DNA of 64,000 nucleotides. It comes from Nodosilinea sp. WJT8-NPBG4 (GTDB taxonomy: Bacteria; Cyanobacteriota; Cyanobacteriia; Phormidesmidales; Phormidesmidaceae). The notes below the pieces were generated by a model that made no database searches, had not been told where the DNA came from, and saw only the letters and a program-made list of their open reading frames with translations. This document shows positions 43,089 through 51,064 of the stretch, piece after piece (position 1 is the stretch's first letter; each line of letters begins with the position of its first letter). Made by a program: the position numbers and the translations under genes. The stretch covers positions 1-64,000 of the forward strand of contig JAHHHQ010000060.1 of assembly GCA_019359285.1 (NCBI GenBank). The letters are read 5' to 3'.

Positions 43089-44462
43089 ATGGCATTTGAT
43101 TCAGGGCGGTTTTTTCGGGCCTGTAACCCTAGCAAAACTCTAAACCTCACCTCCCCCGCTGACAAGCAGTACTACATTGACTTCTCGGCGGTGCGGGGTA
43201 GCGATCTGGTGCAAGAGTTGAAGCGCACTATTACCCTGTCGGGAGAAGAGCCTACCTGCCAGTTGTTTACAGGCCATATTGGCTGCGGCAAATCGACTGA
43301 GTTTTCTCGTCTACAGGGCGATCTAGAGGCAGCGGGCTACCATGTGGTCTACTTTGAGTCGACCGACGATTTAGACATGGGGGATGTGGACATCAGCGAT
43401 ATTTTGCTGGCGATCGCCAAACAGGTCAGCAAAAGCTTAGAGGATGCCAAGCTGCGTTTGACCCCGAGCCGCTTTCAACAGCTGATCAAGAGCACTGCCG
43501 ATCTGCTCAACTCTGAGGTCACAGGGCTAAAGGTTAAAGGGCCTGAAATTGGTGGTATCAAAGTCGGTGGCGACTTGGGTATCAGCGCTGCGGATGGCAC
43601 CTATTCGCTGTCGCTAGGCATTGGCGAAATTACTACCAAGGCCAAAGATAGCAAAGACGTGCGCGCCCTGCTGCGCCAGCACCTGGAGCCGCGCATCAAG
43701 ACCATTCTCGATATTATCAATGGCGAGCTAATTGACGCAGCCAATCGCCAGCTGATCGACCAGGGCAAAGCCGGGCTAGTGGTGATTGTGGACAACCTCG
43801 ATCGCATCGACAACAAGCCCCGTGTACAGGATCGCCGCCAGCCCGAGTACCTATTTGTTGACCGGGGCGACCAGCTCAAGCAGTTGCGCTGCCATGTGAT
43901 TTACACCATTCCCCTGGTGCTGTCGTTCTCTAACGAAAAAGAGAACCTGACCAATCGGTTTGGGGCTAGCCCCCAGGTGCTGCCCATGGTGCGCACCCAA
44001 AACCGCGACGGCAGCGCCTGTGAACCGGGGCTAGAGGCTCTGCGCCAGATGATTTTGGCCCGCGCCTTTCCGGAGGTGCCTGATGACCAGCGTCTGGATC
44101 AGCTGGAGCAAATTTTTGACTCGACTGAAACCCTCGATCGCCTGTGTTTGGCTAGCGGTGGCCACGTGCGAAATTTGCTGGTGCTGGTCAACGATTGCCT
44201 CAAGAAGGCTGACCCACCCCTCACCCAGGCTCTGCTCGGCCAGGTGATTAGCCTGCGGCTGAGCGATCTGACTAAGGCGATCGAGGTCGAAGAGTGGGGC
44301 CTGCTGCGGGAGGTGCATCGCACCAAGGCGGTGCGGGGCGAGGGTGAATATCAAGCCCTGCTGCGCAGCTTGTTTGTGTTTGAATATCGGGATGCTGGGC
44401 AAACCTGGTTTGACCTCAACCCCGCGCTACTGGCCGCTAAGGAACTCACGCCCGATGCCTGA
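43089..44462 (+). CDS. P-loop ATPase, partner of the STAND gene
   Basis: 457 residues. Walker A is GHIGCGKST at residues 62-70. Walker B is GLVVIVDNLDRI with Asp235. A sensor-like Arg/Asn region and a helical lid (HVRNLLVLVNDCLKK) follow, giving the AAA/STAND NTPase plan without a visible effector domain. No membrane segment or signal. The stop overlaps the next ATG by 8 bp (ATGCCTGA), a sign of translational coupling to the STAND gene. A regulatory or co-sensor ATPase is inferred, not shown. Confidence 0.8.
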   Translation: MAFDSGRFFRACNPSKTLNLTSPADKQYYIDFSAVRGSDLVQELKRTITLSGEEPTCQLFTGHIGCGKSTEFSRLQGDLEAAGYHVVYFESTDDLDMGDVDISDILLAIAKQVSKSLEDAKLRLTPSRFQQLIKSTADLLNSEVTGLKVKGPEIGGIKVGGDLGISAADGTYSLSLGIGEITTKAKDSKDVRALLRQHLEPRIKTILDIINGELIDAANRQLIDQGKAGLVVIVDNLDRIDNKPRVQDRRQPEYLFVDRGDQLKQLRCHVIYTIPLVLSFSNEKENLTNRFGASPQVLPMVRTQNRDGSACEPGLEALRQMILARAFPEVPDDQRLDQLEQIFDSTETLDRLCLASGGHVRNLLVLVNDCLKKADPPLTQALLGQVISLRLSDLTKAIEVEEWGLLREVHRTKAVRGEGEYQALLRSLFVFEYRDAGQTWFDLNPALLAAKELTPDA

Positions 44463-45288
44463 CGTTTCGCCCTCTGAGATCGATCGCCACAACCAGCAAG
44501 CGCTGGAGGAGCTTTGTCGTCTGCTGCGGTTTTCGCAGGGTGAGTTTGAGCTGGTTTTGGCGGTGTGCAACTCGACCCAGCAGCGGCAGGGGTTGGTGCA
44601 ACAGCTGCGACAGCAGTGCAGTGTTTCCTTTGCCGAAATCACCCTTGAGCCAAGCACCACAACTCTCTTCACCACCATTCGCAGCCAGATTGGTAGCCCG
44701 TTCCCCGATGCCCTAATGGTCTACGGGCTGGACGGGGTGCACGATCTGCAGCAGTTGCTCACTGCCACCAACCAAATTCGCGAAGAGTTTCGCCAGTTTC
44801 CGTTTCCGCTGGTGCTGTGGCTCACCGATGATGGCCTCAAGCAGCTGATTCGCACGGCCCCAGATTTTTACACCTGGGCCAACTCGGTTACCTTTGCCAC
44901 GCCGCCCGAGTTTTTTCTCGCCTTTTTAGATCAACTGATTGCCGACGTGGGGCGGCAGGTGGTGGACTCGCGGGAGAACCGCTTTCTCAGCAATCAGGAG
45001 CTGGGCCTCACCCCCGGCTCGGCCCGCTGCCGCGAGCTAGAGGCCAGCCTGGAGGTGCTGACGGCACAGGGTATTGTCCTTACCCCAGAGCAGTTGGCGG
45101 GGTTGGCCTTTGTGCAGGGCCGCATTGCCGACAACAACACCCCCGAGGCCCGCGAGCACTACGATCGCAGCCTGGCCCAGTGGCAAGCCTTGATTGACCA
45201 AAACCCTAGCGCTGGTGCGATCGCCCAGTGGCAAGAAAATGTGGGCCATGGGCAGTTTTACCTGGGGCTGTGGTGGCGCACCGAGTAG
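44455..45288 (+). CDS. STAND gene, N-terminal piece (up to the amber codon)
   Basis: 277 residues. Contains the PFPLVLWLTDDGLKQLI and APDFYTWANS segments that often mark the degenerate NTPase-like domain at the start of bacterial multi-domain STAND proteins. The first TPR-like helices begin near residue 215. It stops at TAG 45286-45288, directly followed in the same frame by TTG, so the downstream piece could be reinitiated. CAG to TAG is a one-base change and Gln is a plausible original residue. Confidence 0.7.
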   Translation: MPDVSPSEIDRHNQQALEELCRLLRFSQGEFELVLAVCNSTQQRQGLVQQLRQQCSVSFAEITLEPSTTTLFTTIRSQIGSPFPDALMVYGLDGVHDLQQLLTATNQIREEFRQFPFPLVLWLTDDGLKQLIRTAPDFYTWANSVTFATPPEFFLAFLDQLIADVGRQVVDSRENRFLSNQELGLTPGSARCRELEASLEVLTAQGIVLTPEQLAGLAFVQGRIADNNTPEAREHYDRSLAQWQALIDQNPSAGAIAQWQENVGHGQFYLGLWWRTE

Positions 45289-48200
45289 TTGCGCCACCGC
45301 CGCGAGTTTGAACCGGCTTGCCAGCAGGCGTGCCGCTATTTTGAGCAGGCGGTACAAACCTTTAACCAGGCCCAGCGGCCAGAGCTAGCAGCTCGCTACA
45401 TAAACTACTGGGCCGAAGCCCTGCACCGCCTCAGTGCGTGGGAAGCTCTGGAGACCGTTGCCACCAGGGCGCTGGCTCTGCACCAGACCCAGCCTAACCC
45501 GGTTCGCCAAGCCCGTGCCGAGGGGTTTTTGGCAGAAGTTGACCTGGCCCATGAGAACTATGAGGCTGCCCAGCGCCACGCCGAAGCTGCCCTGGCGTTA
45601 ATTCAGCCGTTTGCCGACAGCGATGCCGTAGCCTCGGTGGCGGATCGCGATTTCTACGCTTGGGTGAATAGCTTTCATCGCAGTTGGTATGTGTTTTCGC
45701 TGGGCAAGGCCCAGATGGGGCAGGGGCAGGTGGATGCGGCGGTGCAAACGCTGGAGCAGGTGCCAACCATTACCCAGCCGGAGTATGACCCACGGCTCTA
45801 TAGCCAAACGCTGGAGTATCTGCGCCGGGGCTATTTTGAGCAGGGCCACTACCTGCAAGCCTTTGAGACCCGGCGAGAGAAAGAGGCGATCGAGAGCCGG
45901 TTTAACTTTCGAGCGTTTGTGGGAGCGGGGCGGCTACAGCCCAAGCAGCAGATTACTAACCCGGCGCTGCCCACGGGCGACCACGGCCCCGACTTGATTA
46001 TGGCCTCGGGCCGCAGGCAGGATGTGAGCCGGTTGGTCACCCGGCTAGAGCAGGATGAATTTGTGCTTACGGTTGTCTATGGGCCATCGGGGGTGGGCAA
46101 AAGCTCGCTGATTGAGGCGGGGCTAGTGCCGACTCTAGAGCAGCAGCGGTTTGGCGGGCGGCAGGTGGTGCCGGTGCGGTTGCGGAGCTATGGCAACTGG
46201 ATCGAAGAGGTGCTAGGCGCTATGCCAAGGCCAGCTGCTCTAGCCAACTCTGCGGAGGAGAAGGCCGCTGACCTAGAGACCCGGTTGTTGGATCTATTGC
46301 GCCAGCAGACTCAGGTTAATCGGGTCATCGTCCTTATTTTTGACCAGTTTGAGGAGTTCTTTTTTGCCTGCGATCAGCCAGCGGATCGTTTGCGCTTTTA
46401 CAGGTTTTTGGGCGACTGTTTGGCGATGCCGTTTATTAAGGTAGTGCTGTCGCTGCGCGAAGACTATACCCACTACCTGCTGGAGTGCAATCGCCTGACG
46501 GACCTAGCGATTATTGATAACAACATTCTCGATAAGAAGTGGATCTATTACCTGGGCAACTTTAGCCCTGACGATGCGAGGGGGGTGATTGACGACCTGA
46601 CCCAGCCCACGCCCTATGCCCCGGCCCCCGACCTGGTGAAGCGGGTGGTGGCCGACCTGGCAGCAGAGACGGGGGAAGTGCGCCCCATTGAGCTGCAAAT
46701 TGTGGGGTCTCAACTCCAGGCGGAGGGGATTGCGACTTTGGGCACTTACCAGGGCTGGCCCCATACTGAAGTCAGCATTAAAGCGGCCCTGGTGAAGCAG
46801 TATCTGAATGATGTGGTGCGAGACTGTGGCCCGGTGGCCCACCAGCAGTTGGCGAATCTGGTGCTGTATCTGTTGACGGATGATAAGGGCACGCGCCCGC
46901 GCAAGACCAGGTCTGAGTTGGCCAATGAGTTGCAGGCTTTGACGGCCCAGGCGGCGGCGGATGTGGCCCCCTTTGGGCTGGTGCTGCAAGTGCTGACGGA
47001 GTCGGGGTTGGTGGTGCATGTGCCTGAAGCACCGGAAGATCGTTACCAGCTGGTGCATGACTATTTGGCGGCGTTTATTCACCAGCAGCCCCAGTTAGAG
47101 GCGCTGATGGCGGAGCTAGAAGACGAAAAGCGCCAGCGGCGGTTGGCAGAGGCCGAGAAGGCAGAGCTGGCAGTGGCCAACCAAAAGGCGCGGCGGCGGC
47201 TGTTGTTTAGCTCAGGGTTGTTGGCGGCGTCTTTGGTGGGGGTGTTGATTGCTGTTCCAAGTGCTGTATCGGCCCTGCGTGTTGCGCAGGCAGAAATCGC
47301 CAAGGCTGAGCAGGCACAGCAAGATGCAAAGGGTGCCCGTCAAGCACAGGCGGATGCCGATTTAGCCAGACAAAATGCTGACCAGGCCGCTAAAAAGGCC
47401 GTAGAACGGCAGCGTCAGGCGGATCGAGCGGCAAAAGAAGCTCTGGAACAGGCCAAAGTGGCGGCGGCGGCGGTAAAGGCTGCAAAAAATGCTGAAGGTG
47501 TGGCGGTGGAGCAGCAGGAGGCGGCCCAACAGCAGGCCGCCGCCGCCCAGCAAGCGGCGACAGCCGCCGAGCAGCTTAGAGCCTCGGCAGCCCGGGAGGC
47601 CCAAGCAGCGGCGGCAAAGACAGAGGCAGCAACGCGGCAGCAGCAAATTGCCCGCGAGGGCACCCAGCTTGAGCAGCGGGGCAATGCCCTACTGCGACTG
47701 GGGGATACTCGCTTTAGGCAGGCAGCAGGGTTAATTGAAGCTTTGCAGATAGGCTACAAACTAAGAGCCAATCTGTCGGCCAATGCTCAAAGCAACCTAG
47801 TCACGCTGGTCAATTACCCCGCCTATAGCCCTCTTTTAGCCCTGCGGGTGACCACCAACACCCTGACCGAGCAGGCGAGCTATGAGGGCTATTTACAGGG
47901 CCTTACCCCCAATGGGCAAGGGCTGGTGATTTATTCCTATGACAACGACAAGAGCCGAGTGTGGAGTCTTGCTGGGGAGGAGCAGGCGAGCTATGAGGGC
48001 TATTTCCGGGACTTTACTCCCGATGGGCAAGGGCTGGTGACCGTTTCCGAGAGCGATGGCAAGATCCGGGTGTGGAGCCTCGCTGGAGAGGAGCAGGCGA
48101 GCTATGAGGGCGAGTTCCGGGACTTTACTCCCGATGGGCAAGGGCTGGTGACCTCTTCCGACGATGGCCAGAGCTGGGTGTGGAGCCTCGCTGGAGAGGA

Positions 48201-48696
48201 GCAGGCGAGCTATGAGGGCTATTTCGGGGACTTTACTCCCGATGGGCAAGGGCTGGTGACCTTTTCCGTCGATGGCCAGAGCCGGATGTGGAGCCTCGCT
48301 GGAGAGGAGCAGGCGAGCTATGAGGGCTATTTCCGGGACTTTACTCCCGATGGGCAAGGGCTGGTGACCGTTTCCGACGATGGCAAGATCCGGGTGTGGA
48401 GTCTTGCTGGGGAGGAGCAGGCGAGCTATGAGGGCAATTTCGGGGACTTTACTCCCGGTGGGCAAGGGCTAGTGACCGTTTCCGAGAGCGATGGCCAGAG
48501 CTGGGTGTGGAGCCTCGCTGGAGAGGAGCAGGCGAGCTATGAGGGCGAGTTCCGGGGCTTTACTCCCGATGGGCAAGGGCTGGTGACCTTTTCCGAGAGC
48601 GATGGCAAAAGCGGGTGTGGAGCCTTGCTGGAGAGGAGCAGGCGAGCTATGAGGGCAAGCTCCGGGACTTTACTCCCGATGGGCAAGGGCTGGTGA
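45289..48696 (+). CDS. STAND gene, middle piece (TPR, NTPase, coiled coil, first propeller units)
   Basis: 1,135 residues from TTG 45289, in the same frame as the piece before the amber codon. It holds TPR-like helices, the NTPase core with GPSGVGKSS, a membrane helix (LLFSSGLLAASLVGVLIAVP), a long Ala/Gln/Lys coiled coil and seven of the propeller units. After the 1-nt deletion at about 48612 it runs into an unrelated Arg-rich tail ending at 48696. Confidence 0.65.
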   Translation: MRHRREFEPACQQACRYFEQAVQTFNQAQRPELAARYINYWAEALHRLSAWEALETVATRALALHQTQPNPVRQARAEGFLAEVDLAHENYEAAQRHAEAALALIQPFADSDAVASVADRDFYAWVNSFHRSWYVFSLGKAQMGQGQVDAAVQTLEQVPTITQPEYDPRLYSQTLEYLRRGYFEQGHYLQAFETRREKEAIESRFNFRAFVGAGRLQPKQQITNPALPTGDHGPDLIMASGRRQDVSRLVTRLEQDEFVLTVVYGPSGVGKSSLIEAGLVPTLEQQRFGGRQVVPVRLRSYGNWIEEVLGAMPRPAALANSAEEKAADLETRLLDLLRQQTQVNRVIVLIFDQFEEFFFACDQPADRLRFYRFLGDCLAMPFIKVVLSLREDYTHYLLECNRLTDLAIIDNNILDKKWIYYLGNFSPDDARGVIDDLTQPTPYAPAPDLVKRVVADLAAETGEVRPIELQIVGSQLQAEGIATLGTYQGWPHTEVSIKAALVKQYLNDVVRDCGPVAHQQLANLVLYLLTDDKGTRPRKTRSELANELQALTAQAAADVAPFGLVLQVLTESGLVVHVPEAPEDRYQLVHDYLAAFIHQQPQLEALMAELEDEKRQRRLAEAEKAELAVANQKARRRLLFSSGLLAASLVGVLIAVPSAVSALRVAQAEIAKAEQAQQDAKGARQAQADADLARQNADQAAKKAVERQRQADRAAKEALEQAKVAAAAVKAAKNAEGVAVEQQEAAQQQAAAAQQAATAAEQLRASAAREAQAAAAKTEAATRQQQIAREGTQLEQRGNALLRLGDTRFRQAAGLIEALQIGYKLRANLSANAQSNLVTLVNYPAYSPLLALRVTTNTLTEQASYEGYLQGLTPNGQGLVIYSYDNDKSRVWSLAGEEQASYEGYFRDFTPDGQGLVTVSESDGKIRVWSLAGEEQASYEGEFRDFTPDGQGLVTSSDDGQSWVWSLAGEEQASYEGYFGDFTPDGQGLVTFSVDGQSRMWSLAGEEQASYEGYFRDFTPDGQGLVTVSDDGKIRVWSLAGEEQASYEGNFGDFTPGGQGLVTVSESDGQSWVWSLAGEEQASYEGEFRGFTPDGQGLVTFSESDGKSGCGALLERSRRAMRASSGTLLPMGKGW

Positions 48697-49010
48697 CCGT
48701 TTCCGAGAGCGATGGCAAAAGCCGGGTGTGGAGCTTAGCGGGGGAGGAGCAGGCGAGCTATGAGGGCTATTTCCGGGACTTTACTCCCGATGGGCAAGGG
48801 CTGGTGACCGTTTCCGAGAGCGATGGCCAGAGCTGGGTGTGGAGCCTCGCTGGAGAGGAGCAGGCGAGCTATGAGGGCGAGTTCCGGGACTTTACTCCCG
48901 ATGGGCAAGGGCTGGTGACCTTTTCCGAGAGCGATGGCAAGATCCGGGTGTGGAGCCTCGCTGGAGAGGAGCAGGCGAGCTATGAGGGCGAGTTCCGGGG
49001 CTTTACTCCC
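47869..49010 (+). repeat. Eleven near-identical 108/111-nt beta-propeller repeats
   Basis: Units begin with GAGCAGGCGAGCTATGAGGG at 47869, 47980, 48091, 48199, 48307, 48415, 48526, 48636, 48747, 48858 and 48969. Spacing is 111 or 108 nt (37 or 36 codons) except one of 110, which marks the frameshift. DNA identity between units is very high; differences are concentrated in a few codons such as the residues after TYEG and the GK/GQ before the final WS. It is not a CRISPR. Confidence 0.92.
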
Positions 49011-49304
49011 GATGGCAAAGCCTTTTATATCGACTCTGAGTATGGCACCACTACCCTCTGGAGCCTATCAGGTGAGCTGTTGGCAGAGTTTACCGGCCGC
49101 ATGACCCCTAACTTTTACAGAGACTTCGATCGCATCAGCGACGATGGTCAGTACCTCATCACCTCTTTAGACGACACCACCCACCGCATTTGGCGGCTAG
49201 ACAACGGCCTAGACGACCTGCTGGCCCGTGGGTGCAACCAGCTAGAGAGCTACTTCACCGCCAACCCCGACCAGCGCGAAGTCCTAGGCATTTGCCCAGA
49301 GTAG
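48615..49304 (+). CDS. STAND gene, C-terminal piece after the frameshift
   Basis: 229 codons open in the shifted frame, continuing the propeller without a gap (WSLAGEEQASYEGKLRDF). It has three more repeat units, a diverged blade (YGTTTLWSLSGELLAEFTGR), a final blade and the tail LLARGCNQLESYFTANP, which is typical of the ends of cyanobacterial WD40 STAND proteins. It lacks its own ribosome-binding site, so it is a fragment rather than a separate gene. Confidence 0.65.
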   Translation: MWSLAGEEQASYEGKLRDFTPDGQGLVTVSESDGKSRVWSLAGEEQASYEGYFRDFTPDGQGLVTVSESDGQSWVWSLAGEEQASYEGEFRDFTPDGQGLVTFSESDGKIRVWSLAGEEQASYEGEFRGFTPDGKAFYIDSEYGTTTLWSLSGELLAEFTGRMTPNFYRDFDRISDDGQYLITSLDDTTHRIWRLDNGLDDLLARGCNQLESYFTANPDQREVLGICPE

Positions 49305-49886
49305 TCGGCTCATCGTCCCATCGCTAGCGCGTCGAGGCGTGCCTCACAAAACCAACAGCGTGCTCCCAAACCTCCAGCTGTTCCTTTGCAACGGCCTCTG
49401 GTTCCTTTGCACCAGCCTTTCATTACTCTGCAACGGCCCCTTGTTTCTTTGTGCCGGCCTGTCGCTACTCTGTAACAGCCTGCCGCTACTCTGTACCGGC
49501 CTCTTGTTTCTCTCTACCGGCCTCCCGTCACTCTGCAACGGCCCCTTGTTCCTTTGCAGCAGCCTTTCGTTTCTTTGTTCCGACCTGCTGTTACTCTATG
49601 CCGGCCTCCCGTTACTCGGCACCACTACACCCAAAGCCTCCTCTCAAGCGGCAGCGATCGCCCTCAGGGGTGACACCCTCCGTACTGCCACCGACCCATC
49701 AAAACGCCCTTGCCGCCAGCCTTTGCGTCTGCCCTATCGGCAAAAAGTCATTCCCTTTACACAACCCCGCTCAACTGAGGCCAAAACAACACAGACTATC
49801 CAACCCAAATCCGCGAAAACCCTAATCTCGCTGGCTCACGGCGATCGCTACAGTCAAAGAGTAATTTTAATAGGGTCATCTAACCT
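49305..49886. other. Intergenic region with minisatellite
   Basis: Apart from the 21-bp array no gene is supported. A plus-strand frame crossing the array to 50313 overlaps the conserved 118-residue gene in another frame and is therefore not coding. The stretch 49623-49886 shows no promoter box or hairpin of note. Confidence 0.45.
49371..49622. repeat. 21-bp minisatellite, 12 tandem copies
   Basis: Twelve consecutive 21-nt units in perfect register, alternating loosely between CGGCCCCTTGTTTCTTTGTG and CGGCCTGTCGCTACTCTGTA types. No indels. The 21-nt period would give a heptapeptide repeat in any open frame: L/C-rich on the plus strand, R-P-x-Q-R-N-K-like on the minus strand. The minus-strand frame is broken by TAG in the unit at 49581. 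It lies about 70 bp after the STAND gene. Confidence 0.9.
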
Positions 49887-50243
49887 ATGCCGCGCCAAAA
49901 ACGCACCTCCAAATACCTCACCCTGGCCGAAAAACGGAACGCGGGTGCCCAGTCAATTGAAAGAGACCTTGACCTGGGCAACGGCATCACCACCACCGCC
50001 TACACCCGAGCGATCGAAGACCTGCGCCAAAAGCTCCACGACTACAACGAATCCCTCTCTCTGCTCGACCAGGCTGCCAACGCCGTTCAAGACGCTGAGC
50101 AGGTTGTCCGCGACTTTTCGGAGCGTATTTTGCTGGGGGTTGCCACCAAATATGGCAAAGACAGCAACGAATACGAAATGGCCGGCGGCATTCGCAAGAG
50201 CGATCGCAAGCGCCCCACCCGCAAACCCAAGCTGGCGGCGTAA
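49887..50243 (+). CDS. Conserved small cyanobacterial protein, possible coiled coil
   Basis: 118 residues. A basic N-terminus (PRQKRTSKYLTLAEKRNAG), a central helical, Asp/Glu/Gln-rich stretch with coiled-coil character, then a conserved block KYGKDSNEYEMAGGIRKSDR and a basic tail. I recall proteins with this C-terminal block widely in cyanobacteria, without known function. It is placed between the STAND locus and a toxin-antitoxin pair, but a shared role is not shown. Confidence 0.7.
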   Translation: MPRQKRTSKYLTLAEKRNAGAQSIERDLDLGNGITTTAYTRAIEDLRQKLHDYNESLSLLDQAANAVQDAEQVVRDFSERILLGVATKYGKDSNEYEMAGGIRKSDRKRPTRKPKLAA

Positions 50244-50448
50244 CGCCAAAACGGTGGCTTTCTCCCTTTGGGAGACGCAAAGCGAACAACTCTGCTCAGC
50301 CACTATTCCCTAAAATTTAGCCCAGCAGCAAGGGTGAGAGAAGGTTAACTTCCCTCACCCTTGCTCATTAGATAGTTCGGCACTGCTGGTACTGGTAAAT
50401 CCATAGCCAGAGCAAGATAATTTGGAATAACCACCCAGGCTTCTTATC

Positions 50449-50697
50449 ATGACTCGCGAAGAGCTACTCTCTCGGATTACCGTTAACCCCAATATTTGTT
50501 TTGGTAAGCCCTGCATTCGAGGGCATCGCATTTGGGTTTCGCTGATACTAGACTTCTTAGCCAGCGGCATGACCATAGCTGAGCTACTGGAAGACTACCC
50601 GAGCTTAGAAGAAGCCGACATTTACGCTTGCCTGGCCTACGGCGCAGAAATGAGCCGGGAACGCTGGATCGATATTCCCCTGGAGGCCAGTGCGTGA
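50449..50697 (+). CDS. DUF433 protein (antitoxin-like)
   Basis: 82 residues. SRITVNPNICFGKPCIRGHR is the DUF433 signature, followed by a helix-turn-helix-like VSLILDFLASGMTIAELLEDYPSL. DUF433 genes are commonly the antitoxin half of VapBC-like type II pairs. Its TGA overlaps the GTG of the next gene by 3 bp, which fits such an operon. Confidence 0.88.
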   Translation: MTREELLSRITVNPNICFGKPCIRGHRIWVSLILDFLASGMTIAELLEDYPSLEEADIYACLAYGAEMSRERWIDIPLEASA

Positions 50698-51056
50698 GGC
50701 TGAAGCTAGACGAGAACCTTGGCCAACGCGGTCTGGATTTGCTCAAACAGGCCGGTCACGATACAGCAACGGTGGTAGAGCAAGGCTTAACCTCTACGCC
50801 AGACGAAAACTTGATTGAGGTCTGCCGTCAGGAAGGGCGCTGTTTGGTAACCCTCGACCTAGACTTCAGCAACCCCCTCCAGTTCAGACCGTCACATTAC
50901 TGTGGCATTGCTGTGCTGAGGCTGCCATCCCGTCCAGAGCCAAAGGATCTGCTGGATGCTATAAAAACGTTAATTGGCGGTCTAGAACGCGAAGAGATCG
51001 TCGGAAAACTGTGGATTGTCCAAAAAGGGCGGATTCGAGTACACCAAGAGCCATGA
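50694..51056 (+). CDS. DUF5615 PIN-like protein (toxin-like)
   Basis: 120 residues from GTG 50694. VRLKLDENLGQRGLDLL and the LVTLDLDFSN motif give the acidic residues of a PIN-like/Mut7-C nuclease fold. This family sits next to DUF433 in many bacteria as a probable RNase toxin. The start overlaps the DUF433 stop (GTGA). It is convergent with uvrA, 8 bp away. Confidence 0.85.
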   Translation: MRLKLDENLGQRGLDLLKQAGHDTATVVEQGLTSTPDENLIEVCRQEGRCLVTLDLDFSNPLQFRPSHYCGIAVLRLPSRPEPKDLLDAIKTLIGGLEREEIVGKLWIVQKGRIRVHQEP

Positions 51057-51064
51057 TGAGTGCG

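Larger units (their letters stand above)
44455..49304 (+). pseudogene. STAND NTPase with propeller repeats, interrupted by an amber codon and a 1-nt deletion
   Basis: If restored, one frame of about 1,615 codons runs from ATG 44455 to 49304. Order: an NTPase-like N-terminal domain lacking Walker A (1-190), TPR-like helices (200-500), a STAND P-loop (GPSGVGKSS at residue 543; IFDQFEEFF near 628), a winged-helix-like region, a membrane helix (about 915-937), an Ala/Gln-rich coiled coil and a beta propeller. TAG at 45286-45288 interrupts the frame at codon 278. A missing C near 48612 shifts it inside the repeats. It may be a pseudogene, recoded, or contain sequencing errors. Confidence 0.75.

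Noticed and set aside
47869..49010. Regular repeats suggesting a CRISPR array
   Set aside because: The units are 108-111 nt, in coding phase, with no unique spacers; they encode propeller blades.
49371..49622. 21-bp tandem repeats as a CRISPR or coding array
   Set aside because: There are no spacers, and neither strand gives an intact gene: the minus frame has a stop and the plus frame overlaps a better gene downstream.
49339..50313. A long plus-strand frame of 324 codons
   Set aside because: It is open mainly because the minisatellite lacks stops; it overlaps the conserved 118-residue gene in another frame and has no family features.
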